A DNA stretch of 8,707 nt from Gemmatimonadota bacterium. Its GTDB lineage: Bacteria; Gemmatimonadota; Gemmatimonadetes; Longimicrobiales; Gaopeijiaceae. Below the pieces are notes generated by a model. That model did no database searches and was not told the origin of the DNA. It worked only from the letters and a program-made list of their open reading frames with translations. The position numbers and the translations under genes are program-made. Position 1 is the first letter of the stretch; each line of letters begins with the position of its first letter. The stretch lies in assembly GCA_007127575.1 (NCBI GenBank), contig SKZC01000237.1:1-8707 (forward strand). Direction: 5' to 3'. Positions 1 to 6,111 of the stretch are shown here, piece by piece.

Positions 1-2
1 AG

Positions 3-431
3 CTTTGGCGAACCCGGGAATGCCACTGTCTCAGGGCGAGACGGGAAGCACGCGAGCTTACCCGGCTCTACGAGGAGCGGCTCCGGGAGCACGGACTCAG
101 GGCCACCCAGTTCACCATCCTGGCCGCCCTGTCGCTGAAGGGAGCGACGCCGGTGGGGGAGCTGGCGGAAACTCTGGGGCTGGAACGGACCTCCCTCACC
201 CGAAGCGCCGGCGTTCTCGAACGAAACGGTTGGATCGAGGCGGTCCAGGCTTCGGACGCCCGGACGCGTCCGCTCCAGCTCACTGCGGAAGGACGACGGA
301 AGCTGGATGCCGCCTACCCCGCCTGGCGAGAGGTGCAGGACCAAGTAGACCGAGGAGGGTGGCACCGCCCCGGACCCGTGGGGGAACCTCGGGCCCGCGG
401 TGTCGACCCCAAGGAGGAAGGGAAGGCATGA
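3..431 (+). CDS. MarR-family transcriptional regulator, 5'-truncated
   Basis: This is a DNA-binding repressor or activator of the MarR winged-helix family, cut by the left edge; the open frame begins at base 3 with no start codon inside the window. The visible protein starts with a Cys-rich helix (CHCLRARREARELTRLYEE), then the hydrophobic core helix (FTILAALS), the helix-turn-helix (VGELAETLGLERTSLTRSAG, roughly bases 150-210) and a wing with the conserved D-x-R (SDARTRPLQLTAEGRRKL). Such proteins normally dimerise through N- and C-terminal helices and respond to phenolics, oxidants or drugs; the ligand here cannot be read. The tail after WREVQDQV is rich in Gly, Pro and Arg and does not look like the usual amphipathic C-terminal helix, so a frameshift near base 345 is possible. 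The next gene starts 75 bases downstream on the same strand, so co-transcription and autoregulation are plausible but unproven. Confidence 0.85.
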   Translation, partial: LWRTRECHCLRARREARELTRLYEERLREHGLRATQFTILAALSLKGATPVGELAETLGLERTSLTRSAGVLERNGWIEAVQASDARTRPLQLTAEGRRKLDAAYPAWREVQDQVDRGGWHRPGPVGEPRARGVDPKEEGKA

Positions 432-440
432 TGTGAGCCC

Positions 441-487
441 CCGGCCCCTCCGGGGGGGCCGGCCGAACCACTCGCCCCTTCGGGGGC
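441..487 (+). other. Two consecutive GC-rich hairpins in the MarR-BNR gap
   Basis: Two perfect inverted repeats sit side by side in the 75-base gap. The first is CCGGCCCC (441-448) with GGGGCCGG (455-462) around a 6-base loop. The second is GCCCC (474-478) with GGGGC (483-487) around a TTCG loop, which as RNA is the very stable C(UUCG)G tetraloop. Neither is followed by a T-run, so they are not standard intrinsic terminators. The second hairpin ends 8 bases before the ribosome-binding site of the next gene. They could stabilise a processed 3' end or dampen translation downstream; that role is inference. Confidence 0.5.
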
Positions 488-495
488 CCGACTGC

Positions 496-500
496 GGAGG
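496..500 (+). promoter_or_regulatory. Ribosome-binding site GGAGG for the BNR gene
   Basis: GGAGG ends 6 bases before the ATG at 507, a near-ideal Shine-Dalgarno spacing, and fixes that start. It favours 507 over the nearby out-of-frame GTG/ATG codons. Confidence 0.7.
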
Positions 501-506
501 TGAGGT

Positions 507-1622
507 ATGGAGGGCGTGAGGATTCTCGTAGGTACGGCGAAGGGCGGGTTCATCATCACCTCGGACAGGTCCCGTCGGGATTGGACGGTGGACGGCCCCC
601 ACTTCGGAGGTTGGGTGGTGATGCACATGAACGGGTCCCCCATGGATCCGGACCGGATCTACGCCTCCCAATGGACGGATTGGCACGGCCAGGTAGTGCA
701 GAGGTCCCTGGACGGAGGGCGAAGCTGGGAGCCGATGGGAAACGAGTTCGCCTATGAAGGAGAGGTGGGCACGTACCGGACCTTCGACGGCTCTCCGGCT
801 CCCTGGGAATTCAAGAAGGTCTGGCACCTCCTCCCTTCCCCCCACGACCAGGACACGGTCTATGCAGGGGTGGAGGACGCCTCCCTCTTCCGCTCCAGGG
901 ACGGGGGCGCGAGCTGGACGGAGCTACCCGGACTCCGAACCCACGGCTCAGGTGAGCACTGGCAGCCGGGAGCCGGGGGCCTTTGCCTCCACACCATCCT
1001 ACTGGACCCGGAGAATCCTCAGCGCATCTACGTGGCCATCTCCGCCGCCGGTGCCTTTCGAAGCGACGATGGAGGCGCCTCCTGGGAGGTGGCCACTGGA
1101 GGGCTGGAATCCGACTTTCTACCGGAGCCGGCCTCTCCCGTGGGGCACTGCGTGCACAAGATGGCCCTGCACCCCTCACATCCGGACACCGTCTTCATGC
1201 AAAAACACTGGGACGTATGCCGGAGCGACGACGCCGGCGCCACCTGGACGGAAGTGAGCGGGAACCTGCCCTCGGACTTCGGCTTTCCCATCGCCGTGCA
1301 TCCCCACGAGCCCGAGACCCTCTACGTGGTGCCCATCCTCAGCGACACCGAGCACTACCCTCCGGAGGGGAAGCTTCGGGTCTACCGAAGCCGGACCGGC
1401 GGTGGCGAGTGGGAGGCCCTCACGCGGGGCCTTCCTCAGGACGACTTCTACCACAACATCCTCCGGGACGCCCTGGCGGTGGATTCCCTGGATCCCGCCG
1501 GGGTGTACCTTGGAACCACGGGGGGACATCTCTACGCTTCTCCCGACGGCGGAGATCAATGGCAAGCGGTGGCGGAGGGCCTCCCACGGATCCTCTCGGT
1601 GGAAGTGCAGACGGTCCCGTGA
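507..1622 (+). CDS. Asp-box (BNR) repeat beta-propeller protein, sialidase/VPS10-like fold
   Basis: A 371-residue protein of the WD40/YVTN/BNR-repeat superfamily, often auto-annotated as exo-alpha-sialidase or glycosyl hydrolase. Asp-box motifs (S-x-D-x-G-x-x-W) are visible at residues 67-74 (SLDGGRSW), 130-137 (SRDGGASW), 186-193 (SDDGGASW), 240-247 (SDDAGATW) and 345-352 (SPDGGDQW). A degenerate copy lies at 295-302 (SRTGGGEW), and the N-terminus (TSDRSRRDW) may be another. This suggests a six- or seven-bladed propeller. Asp-boxes are structural turns, so they do not prove glycosidase activity; I do not see the Arg triad of true sialidases with confidence. There is no signal peptide or membrane span, so it is probably cytoplasmic. 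The start ATG has a good GGAGG site. Its TGA stop overlaps the GTG start of the MoaD-like gene, which implies translational coupling and a shared function. Fold is secure; substrate and activity are unknown. Confidence 0.88.
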   Translation: MEGVRILVGTAKGGFIITSDRSRRDWTVDGPHFGGWVVMHMNGSPMDPDRIYASQWTDWHGQVVQRSLDGGRSWEPMGNEFAYEGEVGTYRTFDGSPAPWEFKKVWHLLPSPHDQDTVYAGVEDASLFRSRDGGASWTELPGLRTHGSGEHWQPGAGGLCLHTILLDPENPQRIYVAISAAGAFRSDDGGASWEVATGGLESDFLPEPASPVGHCVHKMALHPSHPDTVFMQKHWDVCRSDDAGATWTEVSGNLPSDFGFPIAVHPHEPETLYVVPILSDTEHYPPEGKLRVYRSRTGGGEWEALTRGLPQDDFYHNILRDALAVDSLDPAGVYLGTTGGHLYASPDGGDQWQAVAEGLPRILSVEVQTVP

Positions 1623-1921
1623 CGCCGGTCCGCATCGCCCTTCCGGCCCACCTTCGGAACCTGGCGGGAGTAGAGGGAGAGGTGCAGGTCGAGGTGGACG
1701 GCCCCGCCACCATCTCCGACGCGCTGGACGCCCTGGAGGCGAGCTACCCAATGCTGGCGGGCACCATCCGGGACCATGAGTCCGGGGAGCGCCGGGACTT
1801 TCTGCGGTACTTCACCTGTGGGGAGGATATATCCCACCACCGCCCGGACACCCCGCTCCCCGAGCCGGTGGTCCGGGGTGAGCGGGTCTTCAGGGTGGTG
1901 GGAGCCATCGCCGGGGGGTGA
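1619..1921 (+). CDS. MoaD/ThiS-family ubiquitin-like protein with C-terminal Gly-Gly
   Basis: A 100-residue beta-grasp protein starting at a GTG that overlaps the upstream stop (GTGA, 1619-1622). The pattern fits MoaD/ThiS sulfur carriers: an N-terminal strand (VRIALPAHLRNLAG), a second strand (VQVEVDGPA), the helix (TISDALDALEASYPMLAG), then RYFTCGEDI and a final strand ending FRVVGAIAGG. The last two residues are Gly-Gly, the group that E1-like enzymes (MoeB, ThiF) adenylate and convert to a thiocarboxylate or conjugate to lysines. At 100 residues it is slightly longer than a typical MoaD of about 80. No MoaE, MoeB, ThiF or ThiG gene is adjacent, so a role in molybdopterin or thiamine synthesis is not supported by context. 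Coupling to a BNR propeller suggests a dedicated carrier or modifier for a process I cannot name. Family assignment is strong, pathway unknown. Confidence 0.85.
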   Translation: MTPVRIALPAHLRNLAGVEGEVQVEVDGPATISDALDALEASYPMLAGTIRDHESGERRDFLRYFTCGEDISHHRPDTPLPEPVVRGERVFRVVGAIAGG

Positions 1922-1997
1922 AGAGAGAGCCGGGTCACACGAGCTGTTCGCCGGCCCGCGCGGGGCCTCCTCGCCCCATCACCCCTCCGCCACGGCC

Positions 1998-2189
1998 ATG
2001 GCTGCACCTGGAGGTCCCCGCCATCTTTCAATTACGGTGCGGACGGCGCTTCTCCTGGGGGGCTCGGCGGCGGCAGTGGGCGGGATCCTCTACCTCCTCT
2101 TCGAGTCCGGCGACGACCGGGGACAGCGCGCGACGGACGACGGCCCCGAGCTCCTCACGGACCGGCTCTCCTTCCCCCTGAACTGGTAG
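1998..2189 (+). CDS. Possible small single-span membrane protein
   Basis: A 63-codon open frame beginning at the first ATG after the MoaD-like gene. It has a short N-terminus, one clear hydrophobic stretch (TALLLGGSAAAVGGILYLLF, about residues 16-35) and an acidic, polar tail ending SFPLNW. The layout resembles a small tail- or signal-anchored membrane peptide. Against it: no Shine-Dalgarno sequence precedes ATG 1998 or the alternative GTG 2037, and I recognise no family. The upstream frame is open back through the MoaD-like gene but has no better start. It lies 76 bases downstream of the MoaD-like stop and could be the last gene of that transcript. Treat as hypothetical. Confidence 0.35.
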   Translation: MAAPGGPRHLSITVRTALLLGGSAAAVGGILYLLFESGDDRGQRATDDGPELLTDRLSFPLNW

Positions 2190-2286
2190 TCCGGACTCCG
2201 ACCTCTCCCCCCACACATCCACCCCACTCGCGAGAAGAGGCGGGAAGGGCCGACCTACGACCCTCCCCACCTCCTCCGCTACACCT

Positions 2287-2306
2287 CAGCCCTTTACCCC
2301 GGGCTG
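2287..2306 (-). terminator. Candidate terminator hairpin between converging genes
   Basis: CAGCCC (2287-2292) pairs perfectly with GGGCTG (2301-2306) around an 8-base loop. It begins 11 bases past the stop of the SusD remnant and about 100 bases past the end of the plus-strand group, where a shared terminator would be expected. There is no T-run on either side, so the call is weak. Apart from this hairpin I see nothing in 2190-2317. Confidence 0.3.
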
Positions 2307-2317
2307 GGGGTCCGAAA

Positions 2318-2950
2318 TCACCCGCCGATGGTAGGTACGTTGGGGTTCCGGTCCCGCTCCGACGATGGGCTGTCGAAGCAGGGGGGGCCTCTCGGCCAAT
2401 CGATGAAGAGGGGCGTGTGCCCCGGATGGGATGGATCCTCCCAGTTCGGGATGTCCATGGCCTCCTGCCAGCTCCCGAATCCGGCACCCTGGAGGATGGC
2501 CTCAGCCTCCACCAGGCGCATCTCCCAGCCGCTGGACAGGGGTGTGTCATCCGTGCGGGACGTGTACTTCCGCTGGGGCAGATAGGGGACCGAGCCCCCC
2601 GGTAACCCGGAGAGACTTCCCACCGCCACGCTGAAGTCGGGATCCACCTCCCAGGGTATGCGAGGATCTCCCGTCTCGGCGTAGGAATCCTCATACCAGG
2701 TGAACCAGACGGTATGGGACCGGAACGTCTTACTGGTGGCTTCCCAGATGCAGTTGTACAGACCTGACTCGGAGTCGTCTATCTCCGCAACGAGTTGGAA
2801 GTCGTCCGAAACCTGTCGAGGATCCGCGAGGGCGTCACTCCAGTTTCCCAGCCACAGGTGGGCCGTGGCCCGTCCAGCGTACGCGGCGTGCTGCTCGGCG
2901 GAGGCGGCGGGGTAACTCAATGCCTGGGTGAAGTTCTCCACGGCCCGCTG
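2318..2950 (-). pseudogene. SusD/RagB-family outer-membrane lipoprotein remnant, missing N-terminus and internal segment
   Basis: SusD proteins are surface lipoproteins that cap SusC-type TonB-dependent receptors and bind oligosaccharides or peptides; intact ones are about 450-550 residues. About 210 residues remain. The TPR-like part is clear (AVENFTQALSYPAASAEQ, then AAYAGRATAHLWLGNWSDAL), followed by the central region (RSHTVWFTWYEDSYAETGDP, then QRKYTSRTDDTPLSSG) and the helix WEMRLVEAEAILQGAGFG. The end, CFDSPSSERDRNPN, corresponds to the family's C-terminal C-F-P-I-P-x-S-E-x-x-x-N-P-N signature. Missing are the signal peptide, the lipobox Cys and roughly the first 200 residues. Also absent is the R-x-x-E-L-x-x-E-G-R-R-x-x-D-L-R-R segment that should lie between the EAEA helix and the C-terminal signature; about 25 unrelated-looking residues (MDIPNWEDPSHPGH onward) replace it. 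The frame runs on from a SusC fragment upstream, so this cannot be a working lipoprotein. Confidence 0.8.
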
Positions 2951-3371
2951 GAAGGCGGGCCGTCCGATGTAGCCCACGGGATTCCAGGTCCGAACGGCGT
3001 CGAAGGTCCCGGGCGCCCGGCCCGAGCGGCCGTAGGCGCTCCGGAGGCGCACAGAGTCCCCAGGTTCGGGGACCAGAAGTCCTCATCGTGGGGGCCGGAG
3101 ATGTGGTGTCTACGGAGCCCTTGATGACCTCGATCCGCTCAATGTCATTCGGGCTCAGGTTGTGCAGGGGGCCTAGCGTTAGGTGTGGACCCCGGCCCTG
3201 GACCATACCGGGCGTACGAACGGCCGGGAAGCCACCATCCATCATCCGGACCCCGTCCACGTAGATGATGGGCTGATGCGTCATGGAGACGCTGGAGGTC
3301 CCGCGGAGGCGGATCTGTTTCCCCTCTCCGAGCCCGGCCTGCACAGCTCCCACAGCAACTGTGGTGTCTGA
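2951..3371 (-). pseudogene. SusC/RagA-family TonB-dependent receptor remnant (plug piece joined to barrel piece)
   Basis: Two separated pieces of a SusC-type receptor (normally about 1,000 residues) are preserved. Bases about 3371-3114 encode the plug: GKQIRLRGTSSVSMTHQPII followed by YVDGVRMMDG, then LSPNDIERIEVIKGS, which matches the plug consensus I-R-I-R-G-x-S-S ... I-Y-V-D-G-V-R ... D-I-E-x-I-E-V-x-K-G. The usual continuation after K-G (A-A-T-A-L-Y-G) is absent. In another frame at about 3097-3056 is DEDFWSPNLGT. In a third frame from 3052 is VRLRSAYGRSGRAPGTFDAV and RTWNPVGYIGRPAF, which resembles the mid-barrel L-R-A-x-Y-G-Q-S-G segment of SusC. An in-frame stop at 3372-3374 lies just upstream, and no signal peptide or carboxypeptidase-like N-terminal domain is present. 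The barrel piece runs directly into SusD sequence. Plug identity is strong; barrel identity is moderate. Confidence 0.75.
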
Positions 3372-3470
3372 CTATACCCTTATAATCCTTTGCACGGGCA
3401 CGGAGCTACATTTGCATATCTATTCAGCAAAAGTCCCCGCACCCCGTACATTTCCGTGCACCAGGATGCG
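3365..3470. promoter_or_regulatory. A+T-rich stretch upstream of the SusC remnant, possible old promoter region
   Basis: This stretch is distinctly richer in A and T than its surroundings. It holds TATAAT on the plus strand (3381-3386) and TATAGT on the minus strand (3376-3371). I find no convincing -35 hexamer at 16-18 bases from either. It probably belonged to the promoter/leader of the SusC/SusD locus. The rest of the 170-base gap up to the permease stop at 3542 holds no gene that I can support. Confidence 0.3.
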
Positions 3471-3541
3471 TCTGGGCTGCAGGGTACAGCCTTGAGGGGT
3501 GAGCGGCGGAATCTCAAGTCGCGAGGCCTCCAGGACTCCCG

Positions 3542-4843
3542 CTATGACTCGTGCCGAAGGGCCTCCACCGGCTCCATCCGAGCGGCGCGAACCGCAGGGA
3601 GGAGCCCGAAAAGCATTCCGGTGATGGCGGCCATCCCCAGCGCAGCCGCCACGGCCCAGAGGGGGATGGCGGCGGGGATCGGGAGGAGGGAAGCGGTGAG
3701 TGTGGCCCCTCCGACACCCAGGCCCAGGCCCACCGCTCCGCCCAGCAGGGTGAGCACGGCGGCTTCCACCAGGAATTGCCAGAGGATCTCCCCACGGGTG
3801 GCACCCAGAGACTTCCGGATCCCGATTTCCCGGGTCCGTTCGGTGACGGAGATGAGCATGATGCCCACCACGCCCACCCCGCCTACCAGGAGCCCCACCG
3901 AGGAGAGGGCCAGCATCACAATGAAGAAGACGGCGGTAAACCGATCGAAGAGCTCCATGAGCTGGGTGGAACGCAGGAGCGAGAAATCATTGGACTCGGC
4001 CGGAGCCAGGCCCCTCAAAGTGCGAAGGAGTCCGATGACCTGGTCTTCCACCCGCTCCAGGGAAACCCCGTCCCGGGGGACGACGATCATCTCCCCCCAA
4101 TCTCCTGACACCTTCATTCGTCGGAGGGCGGTGGTGTAGGGGACGATGGCCATGTGCCCGGACTGCTCGGCGAAGAGGTTTTCCGCGGGTTCCATGACCC
4201 CCACCACCGTCAGGGGGACGACCCCACCCGGCCCGGCCGTGGCCCGTACCCGACGCCCCACCGGATCCTGTTCCCCGAAGAGGTCCTGGGCGAGCCGCCG
4301 GCTGATGACCACCACGCCCCGGCGCTCATCCACCTCGGCAGGGTGGAAGTTGCGTCCCTTTAGGAAGGTTCCCTGTCGGTACTCGGGCCAGGAGGAGGAT
4401 TCCGCGAACCCGGTGACCCCCATAACCCGGGTCCCTCCCACCTCCAGAGTGATACCACCCTCCCCGCCCGGGTCCTGGAGGCCGATGCTCACAACGGCGT
4501 CCCGGACCAGGGGAAGCTCCCGCACCCTCCGGGCTTCCTCGGCGGTGATGGGGGGACGGTCCCACCAGGCCGGAAGTCCGGTCTGGACGAGCTGGACATC
4601 GGACAGATCCACACGGGTCACCCAGAAGTTCCTGGGGCCCGCCCCTTCGATTCCCTCCTGGATGGAGCCTCGAATTCCCGTGATGAGGGCTGCCATGATC
4701 ACCACCACCCCCACCCCGATGGCCACCCCCAGGATGGTGAGCCCGGAGCGGAAGAGGTTGGCCCGGATGGACTCGAGGCCGATCCTGACCCCCTCCCCCA
4801 CCCCATAGACGAATCGCCCCAGGGTGCGCACCAGGTTACTCAT
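3542..4843 (-). CDS. MacB/FtsX-type ABC transporter permease (distal)
   Basis: A 433-residue permease of the MacB family, which couples a cytoplasmic ATPase to a periplasmic adaptor for efflux of drugs, peptides or lipoproteins. The N-terminal cytoplasmic helix leads to TM1 (about residues 34-56, LTILGVAIGVGVVVIMAALI). A periplasmic MacB_PCD domain follows (about 57-300; e.g. VVVISRRLAQDLFGEQDPVG). The FtsX core has three more spans (about 303-332, 360-386, 393-417) with the coupling motif ERTREIGIRKSLGATRGEIL at about 335-354 and the terminal RAARMEPVEALRHES. Length and topology are normal for a stand-alone permease; there is no fused ATP-binding domain. Its ATG lies inside the end of the upstream permease gene (8-base overlap, ATGAGTAA), so the two are translationally coupled and probably form a heterodimer. 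It is the last gene of the operon. Confidence 0.93.
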   Translation of the reverse strand: MSNLVRTLGRFVYGVGEGVRIGLESIRANLFRSGLTILGVAIGVGVVVIMAALITGIRGSIQEGIEGAGPRNFWVTRVDLSDVQLVQTGLPAWWDRPPITAEEARRVRELPLVRDAVVSIGLQDPGGEGGITLEVGGTRVMGVTGFAESSSWPEYRQGTFLKGRNFHPAEVDERRGVVVISRRLAQDLFGEQDPVGRRVRATAGPGGVVPLTVVGVMEPAENLFAEQSGHMAIVPYTTALRRMKVSGDWGEMIVVPRDGVSLERVEDQVIGLLRTLRGLAPAESNDFSLLRSTQLMELFDRFTAVFFIVMLALSSVGLLVGGVGVVGIMLISVTERTREIGIRKSLGATRGEILWQFLVEAAVLTLLGGAVGLGLGVGGATLTASLLPIPAAIPLWAVAAALGMAAITGMLFGLLPAVRAARMEPVEALRHES

Positions 4844-6080
4844 GGCGAAGCGCCTCCACCGGGTCCAGCTTGGCGGCCCGGAACGCCGGGTACACGCCGG
4901 CCACCACTCCCACCAGGACCCCGAGGAGGACCCCCAGAGTGACCCAGTGAACCGCTACAGCCGCAGGAAGCGGGGTAGCGGTCCGCACCAGGGCGGTGAG
5001 AGCCAGTCCCACGACGACCCCGGCCACCGCCCCAGCACCGGAGAGGGTCGCGGACTCCACCAGAAACTGAGTCACAACATCCCTCCGCCTGGCCCCCAGG
5101 GCCATCCTGAGCCCGATCTCCCGGGTCCGGTCCAGGACGGACATCAGCATGATGTTCATGATCACGAGGCCGCCCACCACCAGGGAGATCCCCACGAGAC
5201 CCGGGAGGGCCAGGAAGAGGATGGTGGCGATGCGGTCCCAGAAGGCCAGGGATTCGTCGGCGGTTTCCAGAACGAAGTCGTTCGGTTCGTCGGGCCGGAG
5301 CCCCCGGATGGCCCGGAGGACCGCTTCCGCTTCGAGCTGCGCCGTGCGGACGTCCCCTGGATCCAGGACCTGGATCACGATTTGACCCACGGCCCCGGGT
5401 CGATCCGTGTACACCCGGCCGACGCGGGAGGCCGCAGGGATCAGAACCTGATTGTCCAAGGTCACCCCCAGGAGGGTCCCCTGCTCTTCCAGAACTCCCA
5501 CCACCCGGTAGGGAAATCCCCGGATGCGAATCCGCTGTCCCAGGGGATCCAGATTCGGAAAGAGGGACTCCGCCACCGACACGCCCAGGATGGCCGCGGG
5601 AATCCCCCGGGCCGCCTCCTGGGCCGCGAAGGGACGGCCCCGCTCCACCTCCAGTGAGCGGATCTGGAGAACCTCGGGCGAGATGGAGGAGAGCTGGACT
5701 CCTTCCGCACGGCGACCTTCGTCGGTCCGAAGCTCCACCGTGCTGGACGATTCCACTCCCACCCTGGCGGGGACGGTGAGGGCCTCGGCGATGGCGTGGG
5801 CCTCACCTGTGGTAGGCCGGACCCTGCGAGTCCACTCCCGAAACTGCTCGGGGCTGGTGGCGATCTGCACGCTGGGGAAGCGCCGGACCTGGACGGTGTT
5901 CACCCCGTAGATCTGCTGGGAGAAGTCCTCGGAGATGTAGCGGTCCATCCCCTCCACCACGCTCACCACGACGATGAGGAACATCACCCCGATGGAGACC
6001 CCCAAGAGGCTGAACGCGCTCTTCAGCTTCTCCTGGCGGATCTGCGTCCACGCGAGCCGGATCCCCTCCCGGATCTCCAC
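4836..6080 (-). CDS. MacB/FtsX-type ABC transporter permease (proximal)
   Basis: A 414-residue paralogue of the downstream permease with the same layout: TM1 at about residues 22-42 (AFSLLGVSIGVMFLIVVVSV), a periplasmic MacB_PCD domain to about 280, and a FtsX core with spans at about 285-314, 344-364 and 377-398. The coupling motif is DRTREIGLRMALGARRRDVV (about 317-336) and the end is RAAKLDPVEALRHE. I chose GTG 6080 as the start: it gives the family-typical EIREGIRLAWTQIRQEKLKS opening, has AGAGG 7 bases upstream, and falls 31 bases after the adaptor stop. The longer frame from 6173 would add 31 Arg- and Pro-rich residues and overlap the adaptor gene by 62 bases, so I reject it. The periplasmic domain differs clearly from its partner's, which suggests an old duplication and a heterodimeric pump. 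Confidence 0.92.
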   Translation of the reverse strand: MEIREGIRLAWTQIRQEKLKSAFSLLGVSIGVMFLIVVVSVVEGMDRYISEDFSQQIYGVNTVQVRRFPSVQIATSPEQFREWTRRVRPTTGEAHAIAEALTVPARVGVESSSTVELRTDEGRRAEGVQLSSISPEVLQIRSLEVERGRPFAAQEAARGIPAAILGVSVAESLFPNLDPLGQRIRIRGFPYRVVGVLEEQGTLLGVTLDNQVLIPAASRVGRVYTDRPGAVGQIVIQVLDPGDVRTAQLEAEAVLRAIRGLRPDEPNDFVLETADESLAFWDRIATILFLALPGLVGISLVVGGLVIMNIMLMSVLDRTREIGLRMALGARRRDVVTQFLVESATLSGAGAVAGVVVGLALTALVRTATPLPAAVAVHWVTLGVLLGVLVGVVAGVYPAFRAAKLDPVEALRHE

Positions 6081-6111
6081 GGTCAGGCCTCTGCTCCGGC
6101 GACGTCCCTTG

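Noticed and set aside
983..1618. Upstream extension of the MoaD-like frame into the BNR gene
   Set aside because: The Arg/Gly-rich sequence before GTG 1619 is the out-of-frame reading of the BNR gene; the conserved fold begins right at the GTG.
2155..2694. Minus-strand 179-codon frame overlapping the SusD remnant
   Set aside because: Its product is an Arg/Pro/Ser-rich shadow of the SusD frame with no recognisable motif.
3381..3386. Perfect TATAAT on the plus strand as a promoter
   Set aside because: No -35-like hexamer is found at usual spacing, and any transcript would run antisense to the efflux operon; kept only as part of the A+T-rich stretch.
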